Origin: Actinomycetes bacterium
Lineage (GTDB): Bacteria > Actinomycetota > Acidimicrobiia > Acidimicrobiales > UBA8190
Assembly: GCA_021798135.1 (NCBI GenBank)
Contig: JAJZYI010000049.1
Location: 1 to 13,979 of the forward strand
DNA length: 13,979 nt
Direction of reading: 5' to 3'
Part shown: positions 7,751-12,999 of the stretch, piece by piece
How the letters are laid out: every line of letters begins with the position of its first letter
How positions within the stretch are numbered: position 1 is the first letter of the stretch
Made by a program: the position numbers and the translations under genes
Notes under the pieces: model-generated
Told to the model about the DNA's origin: nothing
The model's input: only the letters and a program-made list of their open reading frames with translations
The model's database searches: none

Positions 7751-8694
7751 GAGGCCCACCGGACGACGGCGCTCGCCCAGGACATGCCGGCGCCGAAGCC
7801 CGACAGCAGCACGATGTCGCCGTCGCCGACACGGCTGCCGGCGAGGGCGTCGCACAGGGCGAGGGGGATGGAGGCCGCCGACGTGTTCCCGGTCCGGTCC
7901 AGCACGACGGCCGTGCGCTCGGCCGGGATGCCGAGGCGGCTGCCGGCGGCCTCGATGATCCGGAGGTTCGCCTGGTGGGGGACGAACAGGGCCACGTCCT
8001 CCACGGGCACCTTGGCGCGGCACAGGGCCGCGGTCGCCGAGTCGACCGTGACGCGGACGGCGCGGCGGAACACCTCGCGGCCGTCCATCGACATGGTGCC
8101 GCCGTGGGGGCAGACGAGCAGGTCGTGCGCGCTGCCGTCGGCGCCGAGGTCGTAGCCCAGCAGGCCGGGCCCCCCGTGGAGCGGGTCGGCGCCGCCGGTG
8201 GCCTCCAGCAGGACGGCGGCGGCGCCGTCGGCGAACAGGACGGCGGTCCCCCGGTCGTCCCAGTCGGTGATGCGCGACAGGCACTCGGCCCCGACGACGA
8301 GGACCCGCCGGGCGCCGACGGCGAGGCTGCCGAAGGCCGTGACGAGCGCGTAGACGAAGCCGGCGCACGCCGCGTTCACGTCCATCGCCCCTCCGGACAG
8401 ACCGAGGCGGTGGTGGACGACGGACGAGGTGTGGGGGACGGTCTCGTCGGGCGTGGTGGTGGCCAGCAGGAGCATGTCCACGTCCTGGGGCCGGGTGCCG
8501 GCGCGCTCGAGGGCGGCCGCCGCCGCCTCGGTGGCGAGCCCGGCGACGGTGCCGCCGACGTGGCGCTCCCGGATGCCCGTCCGCTCGACGATCCACGTGT
8601 CGGACGTGTCGAGGCGCTGCTCCAGGTCGTGGTTGGTGACCACGGTGGGCGGGAGCGCTGTGCCCCACCCCGTGACGACGGCGGGCGGGGTCAA
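7747..8694 (-). CDS. fabH: beta-ketoacyl-ACP synthase III
   Basis: FabH starts fatty-acid synthesis by condensing an acyl-CoA primer with malonyl-ACP. The protein has 315 residues. The triad is C110 in DVNAACAGFVYAL, H240 in VPHQANLRI and N270 in DRTGNTSAASIP. The N-terminal TSDTWIVERTGIRERH is the family signature for the CoA-binding end, and the C-terminal GFGAGMSWASAVVRW is also typical. The start is a TTG at 8694: a GAGGAG sequence lies six bases upstream, and the next residues (TPPAVVTGWGTALP) match the usual beginning. The stop overlaps the fabG GTG. It lies 115 bases after fabD, with no obvious promoter between them. Confidence 0.95.
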   Translation of the reverse strand: MTPPAVVTGWGTALPPTVVTNHDLEQRLDTSDTWIVERTGIRERHVGGTVAGLATEAAAAALERAGTRPQDVDMLLLATTTPDETVPHTSSVVHHRLGLSGGAMDVNAACAGFVYALVTAFGSLAVGARRVLVVGAECLSRITDWDDRGTAVLFADGAAAVLLEATGGADPLHGGPGLLGYDLGADGSAHDLLVCPHGGTMSMDGREVFRRAVRVTVDSATAALCRAKVPVEDVALFVPHQANLRIIEAAGSRLGIPAERTAVVLDRTGNTSAASIPLALCDALAGSRVGDGDIVLLSGFGAGMSWASAVVRWAS

Positions 8695-8700
8695 CGTCGG

Positions 8701-8706
8701 CTCCTC
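8701..8706 (-). promoter_or_regulatory. ribosome binding site supporting the TTG start of fabH
   Basis: GAGGAG on the - strand ends six bases before the TTG at 8694. It is the reason for accepting this rare start codon. Confidence 0.7.
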
Positions 8707-8809
8707 GGCTCGGCGGGTGGGCGGCTGGCCCGGGTGACGGGGCCCGCGCCCGACGGGGCCGGGCCGGTGCGGGGGCGGACCGGGAGCGGGTGCCCCGACA
8801 CGGCCCGGG

Positions 8810-10048
8810 TCACGCGCCCTCCGCCGACGCGCGCAGCCAGGCCACCGGCTGGCCCCCGACGACGCGCTCGCCGGGGTGGACGAGGAAGCCCAGGACCGAG
8901 CCGCCGAACGGGCTCCGCACCTCAGCGGTCCCCACCGTCCCGATGGCGTCGCCGACCCCGATCGGGGGTGGGGAGGCCGCCACGTCGTCGGTGGCCAGGG
9001 CTCCCGGCCCGGGGACGCCGGCCAGCGCCGGGAGCGGCTGGAAGACGCCGGCGGCGGGGGAGACGACGACCCGGTCGGTGCCGGACATGCGCTCGCCCTG
9101 GTGGGCCGCGGCGTGCGCGTGCCAGGCGTCGGTCCCCGAGGCGGCGTCGACGACGGCGTCGAGGTCGTCGGGCCCGGCGACGGCGACGGCTCGCACGTCG
9201 GGCAGCGTCCGGCGCGCCAGACCGGTGAGGACGCCGCCCGCCCCGACCTCCACGAGCACGGTGGCGCCCAGGTCGTCCAGGGTGGCGAGGGTCTGGCGCC
9301 AGCGCACGGGGCTGCACAGCGCGGCGGACAGCAGGGCTGGCCACTCGGCGGCGTCCTGGTGGGGCCGGCCGTCGACGTTGGCCACGACGGGCACGTCCGA
9401 CGGCACGAACCTGGCCGCGGCGAGGGCCTTGCGGAGCCGGTCCCTCGCCGGCGCCATCAGGTCGGTGTGGAAGGCGCCGGCCACGGGGATGGGCAGGACC
9501 TTGCGGGCCCCCAGCTCCTTCGCCAGCGCCCCGGCGCGCTCCACGGCGTCGCGCTCGCCGGCGATGACCACCTGGCCGGGGGCGTTGTAGTTCGCCACCC
9601 ACACCGCGCCCTCGGCCCGCCGGCAGGCGGCGTCGACGCTGTCGTCGTCGGCGCCGAGGACGGCTGCCATCGTGCCGGGCCGCGCCTCGGCCGCCTGGTG
9701 CATGGCGGCGCCGCGCTCGGCGACCAGGCGGACGCCGTCCTCGAAGGGCAGCGTGCCGGTCGCCGTGAGGGCGGTGTACTCGCCGAGCGAGTGCCCGGCG
9801 CACAGCATGGGCTCCAGGCCGACCCGCTCGATGGCGTCGAGGATGACCGAGCTGAGCACGAACGTCGCCAGCTGGGCGTTGGCCGTCTCGGTGAGCTCGG
9901 CCTGCTCGGCGTCGACCAGCAGCCGACCGAGGTCGCGGCCGATGATGGCCGACGCCTCGCCGACCACCTCCCACGAGGGGTGGTCGACCCACGGTCGACC
10001 CATGCCGGGCCGCTGTGACCCCTGCCCGGGGAATGTGAATGCCAGCAC
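8810..10048 (-). CDS. fabD: malonyl-CoA:ACP transacylase fused to a biotinyl/lipoyl-like domain
   Basis: FabD loads malonate from CoA onto ACP. Residues 1 to about 310 form the transacylase: FTFPGQGSQ near the start, the nucleophile S87 in GHSLGE, R112 in ERGAAM, H194 in GAFHTDLMAP, and VEVGAGGVLTGL near 266-277. The protein then continues without a stop to residue 412. Residues 321-412 resemble a biotinyl/lipoyl domain (VVVSPAAGVF, then AEVRSPFGGSVLGFLVHPGE and VVGGQPVAWLR), but the usual EAMKM or DK loop is missing, so it should not be biotinylated or lipoylated. An ATG at residue 321 (9088) could allow separate translation of this part. The GTG start at 10048 follows AGGAGG by eight bases. 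It is the first gene of the fab operon. Confidence 0.93.
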   Translation of the reverse strand: MLAFTFPGQGSQRPGMGRPWVDHPSWEVVGEASAIIGRDLGRLLVDAEQAELTETANAQLATFVLSSVILDAIERVGLEPMLCAGHSLGEYTALTATGTLPFEDGVRLVAERGAAMHQAAEARPGTMAAVLGADDDSVDAACRRAEGAVWVANYNAPGQVVIAGERDAVERAGALAKELGARKVLPIPVAGAFHTDLMAPARDRLRKALAAARFVPSDVPVVANVDGRPHQDAAEWPALLSAALCSPVRWRQTLATLDDLGATVLVEVGAGGVLTGLARRTLPDVRAVAVAGPDDLDAVVDAASGTDAWHAHAAAHQGERMSGTDRVVVSPAAGVFQPLPALAGVPGPGALATDDVAASPPPIGVGDAIGTVGTAEVRSPFGGSVLGFLVHPGERVVGGQPVAWLRASAEGA

Positions 10049-10056
10049 CCCGCACT

Positions 10057-10062
10057 CCTCCT
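10057..10062 (-). promoter_or_regulatory. ribosome binding site of fabD
   Basis: AGGAGG on the - strand lies eight bases before the GTG at 10048. This perfect Shine-Dalgarno fixes the start, which puts the protein N-terminus directly at LAFTFPGQGSQ, as expected for FabD. Confidence 0.85.
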
Positions 10063-10067
10063 GACTC

Positions 10068-10085
10068 GACCGGTTGGACCGGTTG
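10068..10085. repeat. 9-bp direct repeat upstream of fabD, possible operator
   Basis: GACCGGTTG occurs twice in tandem (10068-10076 and 10077-10085). Each copy contains the palindrome ACCGGT, and together they make an inverted repeat CCGGT-TGG-ACCGG. It lies 20-37 bases before the fabD start. Position and symmetry suggest a binding site for a regulator of fatty-acid synthesis, but no regulator is visible in the window. Confidence 0.45.
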
Positions 10086-10243
10086 GCGCCCCCGTTGGTT
10101 ACATCCCGCCGGCCTCGGCTGCTTTCCGGCGGTGTCGCCGGCCCACGTGGACGGTGTCGACCGCTGAGCGTGTCGGCATGGCCACGATCCATGCCAGTGC
10201 AGTTCGACGGCGCGGCCGCAGGCTGCTGCCGTGCCGGTGCCCT

Positions 10244-10331
10244 GTCCGCCGTGCCCGTGCCGCCGCCGTGCCCGTTCCCGGTCCGCCGTGCCCGTGCCGC
10301 CGCCGTGCCCGTGCCCGGTCCGCCGTGCCCG
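10244..10331. repeat. 37-bp tandem repeat, 2.4 copies
   Basis: Copies at 10244-10280 and 10281-10317 differ at one base (T at 10276, G at 10313). A partial third copy of 14 bases follows (10318-10331). The unit is built of shorter GCCGTGCCC and CCGCCGTG elements. It lies in non-coding DNA between tRNA-Leu and fabD. Confidence 0.85.
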
Positions 10332-10347
10332 GACGGACGGCGTGGCT

Positions 10348-10366
10348 CGCGCCCCGGAAGGGCGCG
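10348..10366 (-). terminator. possible terminator after tRNA-Leu
   Basis: CGCGCCC (10348-10354) pairs with GGGCGCG (10360-10366) around a five-base loop. It lies 17 bases beyond the 3' end of the tRNA on the - strand. There is no T-run, so this is a hairpin-only candidate. Confidence 0.5.
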
Positions 10367-10383
10367 GCGGGGACGCCCCAACG

Positions 10384-10467
10384 TGCCCGGAGCGGGACTC
10401 GAACCCGCACGCCCCGAAGGGCAAGGGCTTTTGAGGCCCCCGCGTCTGCCGATTCCGCCATCCGGGC
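10384..10467 (-). tRNA. tRNA-Leu (anticodon CAA)
   Basis: Read on the - strand, a complete class II tRNA folds. The acceptor stem is GCCCGGA with TCCGGGC, the D-stem is GCG/CGC, and the anticodon stem is GGGGC/GCCCT with the loop CTCAAAA, giving anticodon CAA (10431-10433) for UUG. The long variable arm GCCC-TTCG-GGGC is as expected for leucine, and the T-arm is GCGGG-TTCGAGT-CCCGC. The discriminator base is A at 10384, and no CCA is encoded. The UUG codon is rare in such a GC-rich genome. Confidence 0.97.
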
Positions 10468-10478
10468 GGCGGGACGAG

Positions 10479-10484
10479 AGCCTA
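10479..10484 (-). promoter_or_regulatory. -10 box of tRNA-Leu
   Basis: TAGGCT on the - strand lies 11 bases before the mature 5' end of the tRNA, a normal distance for a short 5' leader. It is the same hexamer as the trpC -10 box. No clear -35 is seen. Confidence 0.5.
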
Positions 10485-10530
10485 CCCCGGGTCGGGCGGT
10501 GCCACGGGGACCGGTGGCCGGGCCCGTGGC

Positions 10531-10536
10531 TATGGT
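10531..10536 (+). promoter_or_regulatory. -10 box of a leaderless-type menC promoter
   Basis: TATGGT fits TANNNT and ends five bases before the GTG at 10542, the leaderless geometry seen at trpC and polA. Together with the tRNA-Leu promoter it forms a divergent pair within about 75 bases. Confidence 0.5.
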
Positions 10537-10541
10537 GGCTC

Positions 10542-11810
10542 GTGCACCTGATCGAGACGGGGCCCGGCCCGGGCTCGGGAGGGGGTGGCGCCGCGGGCGT
10601 GCCGGACCCGGCTGGGGGCCCGGCGGCCGGTCCCGTCGCCCGGGTCGTGGCCGTGGAGCTGCGCTGGCTGGCGTTGCACCTCGCCGCGGACCACCGCGCC
10701 GCGTACGGACGCGAGCACCGGCGACCCGTGGTCGTGGCCCGGGTGGCCGTCGAGCTCGGCTCCGGGGCCGGGGCCGGGGCCGGGGCCGGGGGCGGCGAGG
10801 TGTCGTGGGGGTGGGGCGAGTGCGCCGCGCTGGCGGCGCCGACCTACGACGAGGAGCACGCGGGCGGGGCGTGGGCCGTCCTGTGCAGCCACCTGGCGCC
10901 ACGGCTGCTGGGGGCCCGGGTGCCGGCGGGAGACGACCTCCTCTCGACGCTGACCGGGGTCGGTTGGGTGCTGGGCGCGGTGCGGGGCCATCGCATGGCG
11001 AAGGCCTGCCTGGAGATGGGTGTGGCCGACGCCGTGCTGCGGGCCGGCGGCCGCTCCCTGGCCGCCACGCTCGGCGTCGAGGCGGCGTCGGTCCCGGCCG
11101 GTGCCGCCGTCGGGCTCCCAGACGACGCCGGGCGCGCCCGCGAGGAGGTGGCGCGTGCGGTGGACGCCGGGTTCGGGCGGGTCAGGGTGAAGATCGCCCC
11201 GGGCTGCGACGTGGAGCCGCTGCGGGCGCTGCGCCAGGCGTTCCCGCAGGTGCTGCTGCAGGCGGACGCCAACGGCTCGTACTCCCGCGACTCGGCGCGC
11301 CGGCTCGACGCGCTGGACGAGCTGGGCCTGGCCTGCATCGAGCAGCCGCTCGATCCGGCGGACCTCCTGGGCCACGCCGAGCTGGTGCGCCGCTGGCGGA
11401 CGCCGGTGTGCCTGGACGAGTCGGTGCGCGACCCGGCCGACGTCGAGGTGGTGGCGGCGCTGGGCGCCGCCGGCGTGCTCTGCCTGAAGCCGGCGAGGCT
11501 CGGGGGGATCGGCCCGGCAGCCGACGCTGCGGCGCGCGCGGCGGCACGGGGCCTGGGCGTGTGGTGCGGGGGCATGCTCCAGACGGGTCTCGGCCGGGCG
11601 GTCGACGCCGCGGTGAGCGGGCTGCCCGGGTTCACGATGGCCGGCGACCTGGGGTCCCCGTGGCCGCCGTTCGCTGAGCCCGATCCCTTCGGTCCGGTGC
11701 CGGTGGCGGCAGGGGCCGCCGCGGTGCACCGGGCTGCGGGCGTGGGCCCGGTGCCCGACCCGGCGCTCCTGCGGGCCGTGACGACCAGGCGCTGGGCGGC
11801 GCGGGCGTGA
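10542..11810 (+). CDS. menC: o-succinylbenzoate synthase (enolase superfamily)
   Basis: MenC dehydrates SHCHC to o-succinylbenzoate in menaquinone synthesis. The protein has 422 residues against about 370 for relatives. The barrel's catalytic residues can be placed: K217 in RVRVKIAPG, metal ligands D242 (ADANGSY), E267 (CIEQPL) and D292 (LDES), and K316 in LKPARLGG; GGMLQTGLGR (343-352) is diagnostic for the OSBS/NSAR group. The first lysine of the usual KxK motif is R215. Residues 1-30 are Gly/Pro/Ala-rich, and residues 75-85 are a GAGAGAGAGGG insert encoded by a GGGGCC repeat. The GTG at 10542 is chosen from the -10 box just before it; upstream of this the frame runs through the tRNA region and cannot be coding. 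N-acylamino acid racemase is the main alternative; no other men gene is in the window. Confidence 0.85.
   Translation: MHLIETGPGPGSGGGGAAGVPDPAGGPAAGPVARVVAVELRWLALHLAADHRAAYGREHRRPVVVARVAVELGSGAGAGAGAGGGEVSWGWGECAALAAPTYDEEHAGGAWAVLCSHLAPRLLGARVPAGDDLLSTLTGVGWVLGAVRGHRMAKACLEMGVADAVLRAGGRSLAATLGVEAASVPAGAAVGLPDDAGRAREEVARAVDAGFGRVRVKIAPGCDVEPLRALRQAFPQVLLQADANGSYSRDSARRLDALDELGLACIEQPLDPADLLGHAELVRRWRTPVCLDESVRDPADVEVVAALGAAGVLCLKPARLGGIGPAADAAARAAARGLGVWCGGMLQTGLGRAVDAAVSGLPGFTMAGDLGSPWPPFAEPDPFGPVPVAAGAAAVHRAAGVGPVPDPALLRAVTTRRWAARA
10764..10792 (+). repeat. GGGGCC hexanucleotide repeat inside menC
   Basis: Four perfect GGGGCC units (10764-10787) are followed by five more G (10788-10792), giving five G4-or-longer runs with two-base spacers. 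It encodes alternating Gly-Ala in frame, so whole-unit length changes would not shift the frame. The sequence can form a G-quadruplex on the coding strand and mRNA. Confidence 0.9.
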
Positions 11811-11855
11811 GGGCGGGCGGTGGGCGCCGGTGCCCGGGTGTTGCAGCGCGTAACG

Positions 11856-11861
11856 TACAAT
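11856..11861 (+). promoter_or_regulatory. -10 box upstream of the small helical protein gene
   Basis: TACAAT is close to the general -10 consensus and stands out in this GC-rich sequence. It ends nine bases before the ATG at 11871, so the mRNA would have almost no leader. No -35 at standard spacing is evident. Confidence 0.5.
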
Positions 11862-11870
11862 TCGCCGGGC

Positions 11871-12158
11871 ATGCAGCGATCAGCGGTCGAGCGCTCGCTC
11901 AGGGACGTCCATGCCCGGCTGGTGAAGGCCAGGCAGGACCTCGCCGTCATCGACGAGCAGATGATGAGCGTCGTCGACGCCGCCGACGACGCTCGGCTAC
12001 GGTCACTCGTGTCGGAGACGCCGATCGCGGCACACGAGCTGAACGACGCCCAGCGCCACGCCGACGCGTTCACCCGGGCCCGGAAGGCGTTGATCGACCT
12101 GATCGGGGAGCTCGAGCGGCGGCAGGACGAGCTGCTGGGCAAGCTGGTCGTGGACTGA
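11871..12158 (+). CDS. small helical protein of unknown function
   Basis: I do not recognise this gene. From ATG at 11871 it encodes 95 residues, highly charged and predicted helical almost throughout. Leu, Val and Ala at heptad-like spacing (for example SLRDVHARLVKARQDLAVIDEQMM and ARKALIDLIGELERRQDELLGKLV) suggest a coiled coil or helical hairpin with a short break near SETPIAA. There are no cysteines, membrane segments or signal peptide. The ATG is preferred over an in-frame upstream GTG (11820) because the TACAAT -10 box lies between them. It stands alone between menC and the ANTAR regulator, on the same strand as both. Codon usage looks like its neighbours, which supports it as a real gene. 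Confidence 0.8.
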   Translation: MQRSAVERSLRDVHARLVKARQDLAVIDEQMMSVVDAADDARLRSLVSETPIAAHELNDAQRHADAFTRARKALIDLIGELERRQDELLGKLVVD

Positions 12159-12186
12159 GCACGGGCTCGGCGGCTCGCCGGGCACG

Positions 12187-12248
12187 CGCGAGCGGTGCGG
12201 GGCCCGACGGGCGGGACCGCAGCGGGAGTGGCCGTCGCGAGCGGTGCG
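12187..12248. repeat. 13-bp direct repeat upstream of the ANTAR regulator
   Basis: CGCGAGCGGTGCG occurs at 12187-12199 and again at 12236-12248, 49 bases apart start to start. A related GGAGCGGTGCC is at 12266-12276. The surrounding region, 12159-12363, is non-coding and very GC-rich, with several GGCC/CCGG self-complementary stretches (12287-12318). Confidence 0.5.
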
Positions 12249-12363
12249 CCCCGGTGGTGGGTGGCGGAGCGGTGCCGGCGACCCCGCCGGCCGGGCCGGC
12301 CGGCCGGGCCCGGCGGTGCGCCGGCCCGAACGAGTGATCCGAACGAGGAGCGAGACCAACTCC

Positions 12364-12954
12364 ATGGCACGACGCGTCGTCATCGCAGAGGACGAGGCCA
12401 TCATCCGGCTCGACCTGAAGGAGATCCTGCAGGGCGAGGGCTACGAGATCGTGGGCGAGACCGGCCGAGGCGACGAGGCCGTCGACCTGGTGCGCCAGCA
12501 CCAGCCCGACCTCGTGATCCTGGACATCAAGATGCCGGGCATCGACGGGATCGAGGCGGCCCGCCGGATCACCGCCGAGACCCGGGTGCCGGTCCTGATC
12601 CTGACGGCGTTCAGCCAGCGGAACCTGATCGAGGACGCCCGCGACGCCGGGGTGGCCGCCTACCTCGTGAAGCCCTTCCAGCGGGGCGAGCTGGTCCCGG
12701 CGATCGAGGTCGCGGTGGCGCGCTTCGAGGAGCTGCGGGCCATCGACGAGGAGCACGCCCAGGGTGCCGACGGCACGCTCGAGGACAAGCTCGAGACCCG
12801 GCGAGTCGTCGACCGGGCCAAGGCGGTGCTGATGGACGAGCACGGCCTCACCGAGGCCGAGGCCTTCTCCTTCGTCCAGCGGACCGCCATGGGCCGCCGG
12901 GCGCGCATGCGCCAGGTCGCCCAGGAGGTCCTCGACGGCACGCTCACGCCCTGA
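12364..12954 (+). CDS. pdtaR: response regulator with ANTAR RNA-binding output domain
   Basis: This is a two-component regulator of 196 residues that acts on RNA rather than DNA. The receiver domain (about 1-120) has the acidic pocket E9-D10, the phosphoacceptor D54 in VILDIKMPG, T81 in LILTAF and K103 in LVKPF. The ANTAR domain (about 135-190) carries the typical RAKAVLM, EAEAFSFVQRTAM and MRQVAQEVL segments. ANTAR proteins bind paired hexaloop hairpins in nascent RNA and prevent termination. The closest known relative by architecture is mycobacterial PdtaR (Rv1626), partner of the kinase PdtaS, whose gene also lies near polA. A GAGGAG sequence lies 13 bases before the ATG, which is rather far; an in-frame GTG at 12334 is an alternative start. 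No kinase gene is in the window. Confidence 0.93.
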   Translation: MARRVVIAEDEAIIRLDLKEILQGEGYEIVGETGRGDEAVDLVRQHQPDLVILDIKMPGIDGIEAARRITAETRVPVLILTAFSQRNLIEDARDAGVAAYLVKPFQRGELVPAIEVAVARFEELRAIDEEHAQGADGTLEDKLETRRVVDRAKAVLMDEHGLTEAEAFSFVQRTAMGRRARMRQVAQEVLDGTLTP

Positions 12955-12967
12955 CTCGGGCGGCCCC

Positions 12968-12977
12968 GGGTGCACCC
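12968..12977. other. palindrome before the polA promoter
   Basis: GGGTGCACCC is a perfect 10-bp palindrome 10 bases before the polA -10 box, flanked by CCC on the left and CGGG on the right. It could be an operator over the -35/spacer region or the stem of a hairpin ending the regulator transcript. Confidence 0.4.
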
Positions 12978-12987
12978 CGGGCGTGCG

Positions 12988-12993
12988 TAGCAT
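12988..12993 (+). promoter_or_regulatory. -10 box of a leaderless-type polA promoter
   Basis: TAGCAT fits TANNNT and ends six bases before the GTG at 13000, exactly the spacing seen at trpC. No Shine-Dalgarno sequence is present in front of the GTG, consistent with leaderless translation. Confidence 0.6.
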
Positions 12994-12999
12994 GCGGTC

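Larger units (their letters stand above)
10049..10383. other. 335-base gene-free region between fabD and tRNA-Leu
   Basis: No convincing coding sequence is seen on either strand. From fabD outward it holds the fabD ribosome binding site (10057-10062), a 9-bp direct repeat (10068-10085), a weak -10-like TGTAAC on the - strand (10098-10103), a 37-bp tandem repeat (10244-10331), and a hairpin just after the tRNA gene (10348-10366). The promoter of the fab operon should lie here, but I cannot place a clear -35/-10 pair. Confidence 0.6.

Noticed and set aside
6941..8668. One long - strand frame ending in fabG that would make a 575-residue fusion
   Set aside because: Its upstream part is an Arg/Pro-rich shadow of fabH in another frame; fabG begins at the GTG overlapping the fabH stop.
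10384..10467. Integration site of a mobile element at tRNA-Leu
   Set aside because: No integrase, no duplicated tRNA 3' end and no change in composition were seen on either side.
10074..10541. Upstream extension of menC across the tRNA-Leu gene
   Set aside because: It crosses a complete tRNA on the other strand and the tandem repeat, with no protein-like sequence; the -10 box places the start at 10542.
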